The translations under genes and the position numbers were made by a program. A stretch of DNA of 64,000 nt from Acanthacorydalis orientalis (taxonomy: Eukaryota; Arthropoda; Insecta; Megaloptera; Corydalidae): NCBI GenBank assembly GCA_034766995.1, contig CM068316.1, positions 29,940,295-30,004,294 on the forward strand, written 5' to 3'. The notes under the pieces were generated by a model. That model made no database searches, was not told where the DNA came from, and saw nothing but the letters and a program-made list of their open reading frames with translations. Below are positions 12,461 to 24,929 of the stretch, piece by piece (position 1 is the stretch's first letter; each line of letters begins with the position of its first letter).

Positions 12461-13239
12461 AGTACATTAATTCTATCCTGAGTTAAAATGCATCCACACA
12501 TTTTTTATTTATTTCGGAATGTTTATGTGCACTATAAAGTTTTCTTCGTTAATAAATTCAGTAAAGTAAAATATCAATAAATCAGTGAAGGATATCTCCA
12601 ACTTAAGAAGTACTTTTCTTTATCAATTTGTTCACTACGACCTGCATTTATTTTTTGTAATTTTTTATTTTTGTATGAATAGGAGCTGATCACATCTGTA
12701 CCCATATTTCTTTTTAAAAAAATATATAGTGGTTGAATTAGTTTTCATAAGAAATATAATGCTATCAAATTACTTTTGAATAACTCCATTATATTACATA
12801 TGTAGTTCTTTCTCTATTTGTATTTCTTGCTGTATCTCTTTAATTATTTTCATTTACATGTCAATTTTAAAGTGTAAGAATAATAAAAAAATATTTATAT
12901 AAAATAAAATTGATTTAAAAATAAATAGATTTATAATGTTACTGTATGAAAACTCATTGAAGTGTTAACGAGTTTATGATTGTATTATTGACAAACAAAA
13001 GCTCTTTCCATTATAATATTCTTCATAAACATTATTATATTTACTGGAGTACTTTGATCAATCAAGCATTAATAAATTTATTTATGGAAAATCTGCTGTC
13101 ATACATGTTCCTATTACTATATAAATAAAATGTATCAGTCATTCTTCTTATATACAATTATTTTCGAATAATGTGTTCAGAATATATATTTCAATAATAA
13201 TATTTTTTGTTATTATCATACAAGAATTGAGTTACGTAC

Positions 13240-13295
<56 letters not shown>

Positions 13296-14732
13296 GATTA
13301 AAAGTCAATTTGTTCTTTAAAAAAATAAAGTGAGATATATTTATATATTATATATATTTTTATATTTAAATCAACTTTTTCAATAATACAAGTATATTAT
13401 TTTGTACGGTTTTAGCCCATATTTGGTGTACGAGTAACTTAACTCGTTGTATGTGAAACTCAGCCGACTTTTTTTTTTGCGAAAACGGTTTTGTGATTTT
13501 TGTTGACGTTTGAATATTAGTTTTTTACTTATCAAATTATTTTCAATTTATTTTTTTCTGAAACGATTTGAACATATAATATTATGAAGATGCAAGGGCT
13601 GATGAATACGGAGTACTATAAATATAAAATTTTACAGTAAAACTTGAACAACTTCAATCTAGTAACTAAACAAAGTGTGTTGTATGATATTGTCATGATC
13701 GATTATGATTTTGTTTCTTTGTGTCAACGCCGACTGTTCTCCCTCGGTGATCGTTTTCAGCTTGTCTATTTGGGAATAAATTTTCTCACAAAGGATATTC
13801 CCGTTTTAATCGTACCGTATACAAGGTATCACTGTTTTTGGACTTGAAGGTTTTTTTTCATTTTAAGTTATTATCGACGATATATTTTTCAAGGTTTATT
13901 ATTAACTATTTTAAAAATAGATTATTCTGATTCCGTTTGAATAATGCATCATAAGTTGGGGTGCGATTTATCAGTTTCCTTAAGAAATTAATAAACAACA
14001 TTATAGCAAGATATACAGCTAAGCTTCACAAAATGTCCAGTATTTCATCTTTCGATATGAAAAAAACTTCCAGAAATACATTTAGTAATATGATGTAGAT
14101 TAACCTAAGTTCATGTCTTATTTCGTTATCATCGATCTCACAACGCCTTGGAGATCGCAGGGTATCTTTCGACGAAAAACCTTTGCAACTTTACGAGCCG
14201 TTCTGATATCTACAGCGATACAGCTCTCTATATATTGTGCGAATTTTTTTTGGAAAAAAATGATAAAAAGAGCAAGAAGATAAATAATTATGGTTGAATT
14301 TGTTTACTATTTTCATACATCGTTGATATACGTTTTTGAATAATTTTATTGTTTGTTTTACTTTAACATATTTTCATATTTCTTGTTATTTGATCTGACC
14401 ATATTATTAGGTTTTATTTTGTAGTAATTTGGACGTACGTATGAAAAAGTTCTTTGCAATTTGTTTTTTTTTCTTTACATTTACTAAAAAAAAAGTAATT
14501 ATAAAATAATAGAATGTAATTTCGCAGCTGGCGGTGGTTACTTTACGTTATAATGTTTCAGTATTTGAATAAAAGTAGATTGGCTTGTGTCAGAAAATAC
14601 TATGTACATAAATGAGATGGGTGTGTCAAAGAAAGTCCTGGTAAGTTAATGTTACCAAGAAATGACATAATTTTAGATATTTCATATAATACATAAGATC
14701 TTTATAAAAAAAGTTATTATGCCTTATGAATA

Positions 14733-14735
<3 letters not shown>
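12461..14735. other. AT-rich spacer with one GC-richer island
   Basis: A (TA)n tract occupies about 13243-13292. The patch at 13670-13850 is somewhat less AT-rich but shows no known domain. The patch at 14109-14300 is open in more than one frame and is listed separately. Confidence 0.6.
14109..14282 (+). other. GC-richer island open in several frames, unidentified
   Basis: On the plus strand one frame reads through with no stop from 14109 to about 14299 (includes HNALEIAGYLSTKNL and SDTALYILCEFFLEKN). A second plus frame and the minus strand (CIAVDIRTARKVAKVFRRK) are also open here. Simultaneous openness reflects lower A+T content and does not identify a coding strand. No family was recognised and no good start or splice pair is evident. 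It could be an old repeat or an exon. Confidence 0.2.
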
Positions 14736-14777
<42 letters not shown>

Positions 14778-14785
14778 TTTGTATA

Positions 14786-14830
<45 letters not shown>

Positions 14831-14903
14831 GTTTAAATCAAACTCATTAAGAAATATATTAACTTGATTATGTATTTTTTGTTTTTAATTGTAGAAATAT
14901 TGT

Positions 14904-14952
<49 letters not shown>
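14736..14952. repeat. (TA)n tracts next to the LINE
   Basis: Three TA runs (about 14736-14770, 14791-14826 and 14907-14952) are separated by short AT-rich sequence. The last abuts the 5'-truncated LINE. Confidence 0.95.
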
Positions 14953-14956
<4 letters not shown>

Positions 14957-15732
14957 CTAGAGGCAAGAAGAACTCGGAGTCAGGGGTAGACTGATCACCA
15001 TCTGCTTGGATAGTCAGGCAGCACTGAGAGCACTTGCTTCCCATACCACCACTTCAAGGTTGGTTTGGTTTGGATGTAAGATAGCTCTCGGTAGACTGGT
15101 TTTCCAGAACGAGGTGTACCTTCTGTGGGTGCCGGGTCATTCGAGTATACATTGGAACGAAATAGCGGACGGACTGGCCTCATTAGAAGCCAGGTCCGCA
15201 GTGGAGGGACCAGAGCCCTTCAAAGGGCTAACGAAATGCTGGGCCAAGGGCGCCATTCGGGAGTGGGTCGAGTCAGAACACTAAGAATGGTGGCTAAAGA
15301 TTGACGGTTGCCATCAATCCAGGATACTCTTAGGCCAGGCCCCAAATAAGGACTGGATCAAGATAATCTATACAAGTGGCAGAACTTTCTCCCGGCTCCT
15401 GGTGCGAATTGTCACAGGACACGGGAGACTAAGCTACCACGAACATATACAAGGCCTAAGGACGGACGGGAACTGTAGATGGTGTGGAGGGGGAGCAACG
15501 AGAATCCCATTCACCCCTCACGGAATGTCCGGCATGGGTCAATTTAAGGCGACGATGATTTTGGGAGTTTCTCCTCACCGCGGCTGAACTAGGGGTTATA
15601 AACTCGAGCAGGCTGATAGGCTTCTGTAAGGAAGCGAGACTTCCTGAGTAATTTTGATCAGCCGAGGGAAGGCATAATGGACTTAGAGTCTAAGTGCCGG
15701 GAGGCAAGATAGCTTCCTCCCCTCAAACATAA
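14953..15732 (+). mobile_element. 5'-truncated LINE with RNase H domain (R1/LOA/I group)
   Basis: Markedly more GC-rich than its surroundings, consistent with a fairly recent retrotransposon insertion. It encodes the C-terminal end of the second ORF, then a ~140 bp untranslated 3' region (including ATAATGGACTTAGAGTCTAA), and ends in a CTAT-repeat tail. The reverse transcriptase and endonuclease are absent through 5' truncation, the usual outcome of target-primed reverse transcription. Confidence 0.85.
14955..15590 (+). pseudogene. LINE ORF2 C-terminus: RNase H and zinc-knuckle-like tail
   Basis: A single frame runs from ELGVRGRLITIC through LDSQAALRAL, an RNase H active-site strand with the Asp kept. 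It continues through WVPGHSSIHWNEIADGLAS, the last RNase H motif, also with its Asp kept; the usual GNE is WNE here. One stop at 15282-15284 interrupts the frame before EWWLKIDGC. The frame then resumes through IVTGHGRLSYHEHIQGLR and a CRWC pair that should belong to a CCHC-type knuckle. The distal His and Cys are lost. One stop and a damaged knuckle indicate a young, dead copy. RNase H places the element among R1, LOA or I-type LINEs; which one is uncertain. Confidence 0.85.
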
Positions 15733-15764
15733 TCTATCTATATATCTATCTATCTATCTATTTA

Positions 15765-15814
<50 letters not shown>

Positions 15815-15880
15815 TACATACATATGTTATAATTAACTGTTTTTTTTTTAAATTGAAAAGATTATTGGTTATTGGTACGA

Positions 15881-15924
<44 letters not shown>
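15733..15924. repeat. (CTAT)n/(TA)n tail and adjoining TA tract
   Basis: The CTAT/TA repeat at 15733-15825 directly follows the LINE 3' end and probably grew from its tail. A second TA run spans 15882-15923. Confidence 0.93.
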
Positions 15925-15926
<2 letters not shown>

Positions 15927-16144
15927 ATTTTAAGACAAAAGTAGCTTGAAATTAATAATATTCCATCGTCAAGATTGTTTAATGTCACAAAAAAAATGTT
16001 GTTTTCCTCTTACCTCTACACCGTGCTTTTTTCATAATTTTCTTCATATTCCGATTTGAGTTTCGATTGTTTCTGATTTCAGTCGAACGTTAACGATGAG
16101 CCAATAATAGATTAATTTTAATGAATATCATTGCATGAAATGTT

Positions 16145-16212
16145 AATTGCAGCGAAGAGGGGCGAAGCCACCGGGGATCAGAATGCGTAGCGAGTAGCGA
16201 GCGAAGCCCCCT
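16145..16212. repeat. Short GC-rich, GCGAAGC-repetitive island
   Basis: About 65 bp rich in GCGAAG/GTAGCGAG motifs (GGGGCGAAGCCACCGGGG, then GTAGCGAGTAGCGAGCGAAG and CCCCC). It stands out sharply from the AT-rich surroundings and can form partial hairpins. Its origin is unknown. Confidence 0.55.
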
Positions 16213-16429
16213 TGTATTACACTAATAATTTGTTCAAATAATATTTTGTTACCTAATCTTAATTTTCATGCAATGTATATACTGACAAACCTGCACTACA
16301 AGAAATTAATGATTTAGAGATGGTTATGTTAAATTGATATTTAATTACTAGCGTTCTGAAAACCTTTCCAAACTTCTATAATATCCACTGATTTTTCTGC
16401 ATTTATAAGAATTTGAACGTTCTTCTTCT

Positions 16430-16490
<61 letters not shown>

Positions 16491-16493
16491 CCT

Positions 16494-16534
<41 letters not shown>
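16430..16534. repeat. (TA)n block with embedded AAGG/CCTT inverted arms
   Basis: TA repeats are interrupted by ATAAGGAGATAT and, about 40 bp later, by ATATCCTTATAT, so the block is itself an inverted repeat. Confidence 0.9.
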
Positions 16535-16536
<2 letters not shown>

Positions 16537-16847
16537 AACAAAACACTTTTTTCTTGTTAAAGATTGTTTATTTACATTTGAATAATGCTAATTTTATTTA
16601 AAATTTCATAAAGTTTTAATATGATAAGCAATGTAAAAAATATGAAAAATAAAATATTAAAATATTCTTATATTAAATATATTTTTTTGAAACAAAAATT
16701 ATACAAATATTTTAAGTTTGAAACTACAATAAATGTTTACAGGAAATGGTATTTTTATTAAAAACGAATTAATAATTTCTCTTTAATTAAAAACAAATAA
16801 CTCACCCAAAATTACGATAAATGGCGTGATCGTAAAAATAAAAATGT

Positions 16848-16878
<31 letters not shown>

Positions 16879-17068
16879 TAGCTTGTGTGCGCAGAAACAC
16901 GACATACTGACAAGTTAAACCTTCAGATCTAGGTTGAGCGTATAACTGACATATAATAAAAAACGCATAAAAACGACTAGTAAAAACTTTTCGATGTTCC
17001 GAATCTAATTCTGAGATTTATACAGTTGTATATTATATATATATATATATATATACAACAATATCAAA

Positions 17069-17106
<38 letters not shown>

Positions 17107-17681
17107 CTAATTTCGACATATGATTTAATAAATTTTATAAAAATTTAAGTTATGCACTACTAATATTAATAATAATCTAAGCTAAAAATGTAATTAATTG
17201 GCTTTTTATTTATAACCCAAGTGACTGGAGAAATGTTTCAAATACTTAAATAATTAGCTTGTTCAGTATGAACTAAAAATGACAGGATTTAGTGTAAACT
17301 GAATTATTACATAAATCTGTATGAAACAGTTATGAAGCTATTAACAACTTTATTAACGATATTATGAAAGAACGAAAACACTTAAGAATCACTGTTGTTT
17401 TTGTTAACGGATATTTCTTCGTAAAACTAATAATAAAGGTTTATATTTAATGATTTAAATATTAAAAAAAATATTAGCATAATATTGAGAGTCTATAAAT
17501 GTCAAGTATCTTATGCTAATATTATTAAGTCATAGTACAAATTCATTTAGTGATGGCGTTCACAAAAACTTAGATTATATAGATTTTCATGAACATAATT
17601 TTTCAAGAAAATATCAAAATCATATATTAGACATTTAATATATTTCTTCATTTACTATCGTTGAAAATTATGACTTTAGAT

Positions 17682-18312
17682 CAGGAGTACCCAAACTTTT
17701 TGAGAAGAGGTTCACATAACTGAAAAGTGCTAGGCCGCATCTAAAAGAACACCTATTTTACTTTCCTCTAATTATACATAGCGTACTTAGAAATGAATAA
17801 ATGAAAGAGTTTTTATTCGTAAGAAAAAAAGAATGCAAATATATCAACTATGCTCAACAATAGTAAAATATGAATAAGTAAAGATTATTTTGCAAGAAAA
17901 TAGGCATAAAAAAGAAAGCTTTTATTTATTTATATGTACAGTTTTAAAAATAGCTCAAGAATCAAGGTGGTACAATCAATACCTCAAGAATGACATGGGT
18001 TTTAAAAAACACTAATGTGAAGGAGCTTGTTCTGTTGATCTTTAAATTGATTCTTTACCATTGGGTGTCAAGTTTGAAACACTTATTTTTAAAAAAATCT
18101 TTCAAAAGGTTATCTGTAGTAGAATAGTATAGTAATAATAATAATAGAATAGTATTTTAAATTTTTCTGCGATACATTAGCGATAAAAGAGTATCCCGAA
18201 CAAGCTTATCTAGAGAGATATCCGTAAATAACATACAATGTGTCAGAGGGTCACATAAAAACCTTTCGAGGACCGGATTTGGCCCGCGGGCTATAGTTTG
18301 AGAAAACCTTTG
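17682..18312. mobile_element. hAT-like non-autonomous element
   Basis: The left end reads CAGGAGTACCCAAACTTTTTG. The complement of the right end begins CAAAGGTTTTCTCAAACTAT, and the subterminal block GGCCCGCGGGC near 18285 is GC-rich. CAGGNGT-like ends with ACCCAAACT and GGCC motifs are seen in many hAT elements. The flanks CTTTAGAT and ATTTAGAG match at six of eight positions and may be the 8 bp target duplication. There is no coding content, so the class assignment is inference. Confidence 0.6.
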
Positions 18313-18723
18313 ATTTAGAGTAACAAATCATGAAAGAATATATATTAATTAATCGTGAAAAATAGATATTATTTAATTAAAATTCTTATTAATCAAACAA
18401 AAAAAAAGAACTTATAATCAAATAGAAATGCTGATAATTAAAAAATACATCATTATCTAAGACCAATTTCGCAAAAAAACTTATAAAATACATGAGATGA
18501 AAAAAAACTTATAAAATACATGATGAAGACGAAACATTAAAATATTTATTGAATATAATTATTTAACATTATTCGAAAAAAAATCAAATGTAATATAATT
18601 AGTAAAATCAATTGTAAATTAACATACTTTTTTTAAAAACCATATATATTAGATGTTTTTTTTTCATATGCATTTGACCATAGTAACCAGTAAATATTAT
18701 GAATTAAAAGTTTTATGTTTTAA

Positions 18724-18773
<50 letters not shown>

Positions 18774-19898
18774 GAATATCAAAAATTGTAAAAATATTAT
18801 GGATGTATTAAACTTATTTTATTTTTTTAATAATCAAACTTGCTATTGTATGCGCTTGTAATTATAAAATTGATGTAAGGTATAGGTGTGTAGTTATGAA
18901 AACGATAATATGTCCAAGAGTTACATGATGACGCATGAGTTTATTGCATAACTCAATATTTATTTATTAATTTCCATTAATTCAATTACATTGTATTTCT
19001 TCATTGGGCTTGGTATGGTAAACAAGTAACATTTTTATTCATTTAATAGGATGAGCGGTTTTATTTTTTTTTTGTATATATATTATGTCACAGTACTTTT
19101 AATGAAAAATATTGTATTCAATTAAGATGATTATTAATTATTTAAAATGAGTAAATATTTTTATAAAGAAAACGTTTCAAATATTAAAAGTAAATGAGTT
19201 AAAATATATAATAATAATAAAAAGTTCTCTATAATGACAATACTTTCATTGAAATTAGGTTTATAGAAATATGAGGATAATTATTGTAAAAATTAAAATG
19301 AAATTTTTATAAATTATACATAGACTGCAATATATCAAATATAACGATGCTACCTTGTATTGATTTATTAACATAAATTGAGTACGAATAATAAATCTTT
19401 TTAATCAACAAGTTTATCTTATTTTTGTTTGCAAACGAGTATCTGTTTGATATCTAGTATATTTATTTCTTAATGATAATTAAGTCTATTAATTATAATA
19501 TCACCTATTACTAAGGAATAAATTTATTGAATTATATATATATATATATATATATATAGACAAATAACAATATAAATTAATATCAATATACATCAAAGCT
19601 TTAATATAATAAAGCTAATATATTACCATGAAATAATCTAAATTTTACATTTTAATGACATTTTATGTAACAAAATGAAAAAATTCAACAATATTTAATA
19701 TATTATATATTTATAATATTTATTTTTAATATTATATTTTTAAAAATATTGGTCTATTTTTTGATATTTTTAGATATTAGAAGCACATAAATTATAGGAA
19801 GTATTTATGAAATATTTATATAAAATTATAGTATTGTTATTAAACATATGTAATTCTACCAAGGCATAATTATACACATACATCTCACACACACTCTG

Positions 19899-19901
<3 letters not shown>

Positions 19902-19936
<35 letters not shown>

Positions 19937-19984
19937 TTATTACAAGAATGAGATTATAAATTATACTACTATATTTTAATAATT

Positions 19985-20056
<72 letters not shown>
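19902..20056. repeat. Paired (TA)n microsatellites
   Basis: Two TA runs (19902-19934 and 19986-20056) are separated by about 50 bp of AT-rich sequence. Confidence 0.95.
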
Positions 20057-20057
<1 letters not shown>

Positions 20058-20507
20058 CTAAATGTATAAAATAATGCACATAACACGGATAAAATGTGGC
20101 TAGCATTAAATGAAGGTATTGTTAATCGCCAGAGATATGGAGATATACTTTAATAACGTATTCAACTTTTATTAAAAGAACTGTTGAATATGTATAACAT
20201 AGGTTGGTTGAAACGTTTAGCATATTTGACAATGCTAAGTAAAAAGAAAATAAACGGATAATTGTAAGTACTTTTTTTATGCAGATATTCATATATCTGT
20301 GTATGAAATGTTCAAGTAGGAGTTGAAAATATAATAAAGTCCTGTAAAAGAATAAATCTTGAATATTTTTATTTTCATAAAACAGTCATGAAAGTGCAAA
20401 AATGTAAATTTTGTATTAATTCATGGGAGTATAGCTTTATTATATTAAAAAGTTTGAAAATGTATTTTTAGTTAATTTATATGAATTTATATAGCGGTAA
20501 ATATACG

Positions 20508-20553
<46 letters not shown>

Positions 20554-21115
20554 TGTATAATGTACATTATAGTTCCTTTGAAAATTGCATTCGTTTATTT
20601 TTATCAATTTTTAAAGATTGTGTAAAATAATTTGTTGGATACATAATTTAGAGATAAGTGTATTGAATAATATTATTTTCAGTAAACCATAGTAACAAAA
20701 AATTCATTTTTTAAACGATTTATTTATTTTATAAAAAATCTTGTTAATTTAGGCGAATTATTTAAAAGTAAATCATACATTTCCAATATATTAATTTTAT
20801 TAATTTCTTTTATAATCAGTGAACATATTTGTAGACATATTTTTAATGACTTCTATCGTTAAATCTTTCAATAGAAAATTAAATTTTCACAAAATAATGT
20901 TCATAATGTTAGAAATATGAATAAATTTGATGCTTCCTTGTTATGTAGTTATTAAGTTTAATTTAACAACTATTTTAAAAAGAAGTCTTATAGATGAAAA
21001 TAAATAACTAAAATCGAATTTAATGAAATTTAAATTATTTTTTTTGTATAAAAACATAAGAACAATTTCTTAGTTTATAATATGTAAAAGTATTATATGA
21101 AAGTAATGTATACGA

Positions 21116-21151
<36 letters not shown>

Positions 21152-22903
21152 TACTTTAAATTAAAAGTGATTGGTAAAGAACTAAAGCATAATTAATTAT
21201 TTAAACTTTATTATTTGAGATTCATAATGGTAAATTTTATTTCTAGTTCACAGAATTATAGATAGTAGTTGAATATTTCGATAATAATAAAAAAACGTGA
21301 TTTACTCGTAAAATAACTTAAAAAGAAAAAAAATTCTACAAAAATAAAAATGTTTTTTTCTCTATATTTTTGATCAACTATTTATTATTATGTAAAATCT
21401 TATAATATTCTCTCATTTTTATATATTTCAAAAATGTATAATATATGACAGGCGGATATTTGTAAATTACAAGATGTATTTTCTATTATTAATAAGATTA
21501 AAAAATATTTAATTTCATATTAGATTGTGAAGTCGCAAACATTGTGAAAGAGCGTCGTGGATCGGTATGGTTATTTTTTTAAAAAAATAATACTGTGTAG
21601 AAAATTAATCTTTTTGTATTATAAACATAAACAAAGTTAGAAACAAACATAATTTATATACAGAGTAATATTTCAACAAACTTTATGAATGCAAACTTAA
21701 TTGTGTGCATAATGTAGAAATTTAATTAACGCATGCAAAACTATGCATTTTAACGAAGGATTTTTCTTCTTATTTAGGATTTTAGGGGGCTTCGATAGCT
21801 AAGATTATTAGCGCCAAATTATTTTAAACGCGGGCAAATCAATGGGTTTGGACTGTCATTCAAACCGTTGATAAGACAGTAAATGTACAAAAAAGTTTAT
21901 ATTTAAATACATAAAAAAACTTATGAGCATTTTTATCAGTCGCGACTTATAGTAATCTTATTTTTAGAAATTCTTTTCGTATATATACATAGAATTGACC
22001 AGAGCTTGAACACGATCAAGCTAAATGTGATTTAGTCTGCGGAAATTTGTACCTGCAAAGGCAATAAGATACAGTGATTTTATGTTAATATGAATCAATA
22101 AATTAAAGTGGCTGTCTAGACAATAAAACCTATATTTTAAAAATATATTGCAGTTAACAACCTTATCTTTCACATTAAGAATAAATGAAACTATTCTATT
22201 AGCTATTAATGTTACTGAAATAATTATTTATTTTATTTTAATTATAATCATTTTACTCACGAAGGAAAAGGCTGGAGGTAGTCAATATCAATTCATTATT
22301 TTAAGGCATGCTTTTACTAGTTCGAGAATCATAATAATGGTTATTATTACTTCCATTTTATTGGCGAACATATAAAAATGTATATTGCCAGTAATTTTAT
22401 AAATAGTAAAATATTTTTATACTGTAAAATAACATAAATTGTTTAATAAAACGAATTTTATTATTACGGAAAACAAATTACTTTCATAATTTCAAATGCA
22501 AACGAAATAAATAAATATTATGATATATTTTTATGAAATAATAATAAAAATTTTTCTGGTAAAAATTTAAATTGATATAAATTCGGTATTTTCGCTATTG
22601 ATATAGAAAAATATTAAATGTTTACACTGACAGATAAAAAGTCTGTTTATACTACGTAGTTTCAAAGCAAACACACAAAATAAATGGTTGAGATAGAATT
22701 CGAAGAAAAGTAGATACATATAATGGGTTAGAAAATATAAATTTTGTAATAAATATTTTCAGATTTTTTAAAAATAGTTTATGTTATGAATATTTAATGC
22801 TTTAAAGTTTCAAAAATATATCATTTAAACAAAAAAATGTAAATGTTCAAATGATATTAATGATATTATTATGTAAAAATAAATTTAAAATTAGGCACAA
22901 ATG

Positions 22904-22906
<3 letters not shown>

Positions 22907-22974
<68 letters not shown>
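22907..22974. repeat. (TA)n microsatellite
   Basis: A long, nearly pure TA run. Confidence 0.97.
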
Positions 22975-24007
22975 GTCTTTAACGATATTTTGTGGGGTAA
23001 TGGTCATTTACGTATTTTTTTCTCATTTGAAATATACTGTCTTTCTGTTTCCATACATTCAATGTTTTTTCCCTTATATATTTATTCTACCTATTTATTT
23101 GTATTTATTTTAACCTTTTCATTTATCTTGGTAAAAACAATTTTTATTTTCTTTCTCCTTTTTTACAATATGTCTTCCTATTTCAAACTCAATACTTTTA
23201 TTAATAATTCCTACCTTTTTTTAATATCAATGTACACAAATAGAGACAAATGCTTAAAAGTTGTAATTAAAACTTATAGTTGAAACCTAAGAAAAGTGTT
23301 CTTTAGTAATAATAAAAGCTTTAAATTTAAAATGACATGTCATGTTTTTTCGAAATTGTTTTTTTTTTGTAGAAATTAGATCCTTGAGAGCAGTTTCATA
23401 TTCATCATAAAAATTACATAAGCCACGTTATGCCTAGTTGTCGAACCTAGTCCTTTTTGCCTAATGACCGTGATTTTGGGATTACTAAAAAAATGTATGA
23501 AAATATGATCGTATATGTGTGTCAAAGAATACGTTAATATGGTAACTCAGTATAAAAATTTTAGTTAAAATGTACTAACTGAGGAGATTATTGAATTTAT
23601 AAAATGGTGAGCACCGTTTTATAAAAACTATGTATATCAACTGAATCTTATGGGAGAAGAGTTCCAAAAGACCGAAAAAAAACATTTGCTCTTCAATATA
23701 TATATGAGATTTTAATACGGTGCTAATAAATCTGAGATGGCGGAGACTGAAAAATTCATATATGGTTCTTCAAAAAACACATTTTAGCTACTAAAACATA
23801 CTATAGTTCTGATGTCACTACCGTCTGGGAAAGCGTATGGATCGAAAATTTCGATAAAGTGTAATAAAATAGATAATTTAGAATAAGTGAAAAATAGCAT
23901 CTTGGAGGAACACATGTCATTTCACAATAAAATATTCAACTGGACAACCGAAGAAACTCTGCTAGAATCTGACGGCGAATATGGTTATGCATCTTAATAT
24001 TAGATTA

Positions 24008-24929
24008 CGAGGTCAGACAATTAAGTAATGCGACTGATTTTTTTTCTCGACCTGTGGTAACACTGTGAACCTGTAACTCCGCCACCGTAATAGCAGATCC
24101 CTACTCTCTCGATTGAGACCTTGACCACCCTCGTACGATCATTTCTTCGCCAGCTGTTTAGTGTTTTGTAACAACGCGCGAGTAGTGCATGTCACGAAGC
24201 CCACCGAATGAACATCGCTCAAGATTGTCTCGAGCAGGTTGAAAGTGATCCTACTCTTCTCGATCGAGTTATTACTGGTGATGAAAGTTGGTTCTTTCAA
24301 TATGACCCCGAAACTAAACGACAAAGCCAACAGTGGCTGTCCCCTGGAGCACCAAGGCCAAAGAAGGCGAGAATGAGCAAGTCCAAAGTGAAAACCATGT
24401 TGATTTGCTTCTTCGACAGCAAAGGGGTGGTTCACAAAGAGTTCGTACCACCTGGACAAACCGTAAATCAAGTATTCTACCGCAATGTGCTCGAAAAATT
24501 ACGAAAAAGGGTGCTCAGAGTGCGTCCAGAGATCGCGAAGACTTGGGTTCTGCATCACGACAATGCTCCCTGTCACAGTGCGTTCAGTGTCTCTCAGTTT
24601 TTGGCGTCTAAAGGCATCGCAACGTTACCACAACCGCCCTATTCACCGGACATGTCACCCTGCGACTTTTTCCTATTCCTCCATATGAAAAAAATCGTCA
24701 AAGGTCGACATTTTGACTCCGTTGATGATATCCAAGAATCTGTGACGAGGGTACTCGGAGAGGTCCCACAAGAAGTGTTCCAGAATTGTTACGAAAACTG
24801 GAAAACTCGCTGGAATAAGTGTATAGATGCGGGACGGGACTACTTTGAAGGGGATCGCAGCGATGTACCTTAATTTTTAAATATACTCGATTTTTGAATT
24901 TTGTCGCATTACTTAATTGTCTGACCTCG
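24008..24929 (+). mobile_element. Mariner deletion derivative, copy 1
   Basis: A 922 bp element bounded by TA and by 27 bp perfect TIRs starting CGAGGTCAGACAATTAAGTA. The 5' leader (about 24035-24200) is followed directly by the catalytic half of the transposase. The helix-turn-helix half, roughly 360 bp, is deleted. A second copy with the same deletion lies inverted at 27275-28208. Compared with that copy, this one lacks 11 bp just after the original start codon (near 24198). It is a DD34D mariner; the subfamily is not certain. Confidence 0.93.
24208..24873 (+). CDS. Mariner transposase catalytic domain, no DNA-binding domain
   Basis: An intact 221-codon frame. It begins at an internal ATG (MNIAQDCLEQVESDP) because an 11 bp deletion puts the original upstream ATG out of frame. 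The catalytic triad is complete: Asp in VITGDESWF, Asp in VLHHDNAPCHS, and Asp in SPDMSPCDFFLF. There are 34 residues between the second and third Asp, which defines DD34D mariners. The C-terminus ends at EGDRSDVP with a stop 56 bp before the right element end. Family proteins are about 340-350 residues, so the missing ~120 N-terminal residues are the two helix-turn-helix motifs that bind the TIRs. The product could not bind its own ends unaided. It could be inert, or poison active transposase by mixing if dimer contacts survive. The antisense and out-of-frame openings over this span are shadows. Confidence 0.88.
   Translation: MNIAQDCLEQVESDPTLLDRVITGDESWFFQYDPETKRQSQQWLSPGAPRPKKARMSKSKVKTMLICFFDSKGVVHKEFVPPGQTVNQVFYRNVLEKLRKRVLRVRPEIAKTWVLHHDNAPCHSAFSVSQFLASKGIATLPQPPYSPDMSPCDFFLFLHMKKIVKGRHFDSVDDIQESVTRVLGEVPQEVFQNCYENWKTRWNKCIDAGRDYFEGDRSDVP

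Larger units (their letters stand above)
15925..17681. other. AT-rich spacer with microsatellites and a GC-rich island
   Basis: Apart from the island at 16145 and the TA block at 16430, it holds TA tracts at about 16851-16870, 17031-17055 and 17072-17102. No gene was recognised. Confidence 0.6.
18313..24007. other. Long AT-rich spacer, no gene recognised
   Basis: Contains TA tracts at about 18729-18770, 19533-19558, 19902-19934, 19986-20056, 20515-20549, 21117-21147 and 22907-22974. The 97-codon frame at 22990-23283 lies in a strongly T-rich strand and starts at TTG, so it is taken as chance. The 75-codon frame near 22148 is likewise low complexity. A less AT-rich patch at 21780-21880 has a small hairpin (GGTTTGG/CAAACC) but no tRNA box. 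Sequence at 23580-24000 is less repetitive and might be an old transposon; no motif was found. Confidence 0.55.

Noticed and set aside
13644..13847. 67-codon frame in a less AT-rich patch
   Set aside because: It has a TTG start, no known motif and no splice or promoter context.
21780..21880. Possible tRNA or SINE promoter in a GC-richer patch
   Set aside because: No B-box (GGTTCGANNCC) and no cloverleaf could be drawn.
22990..23283. 97-codon frame rich in Phe, Leu and Ile
   Set aside because: It begins at TTG, lies in a T-rich strand and has no domain; hydrophobicity follows from base composition.
24139..24471. 110-codon minus-strand frame and the other-frame openings at 24333-24688 and 27516-28023
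   Set aside because: Shadows of the two mariner catalytic frames; the same openings recur in both copies because the DNA is nearly identical.
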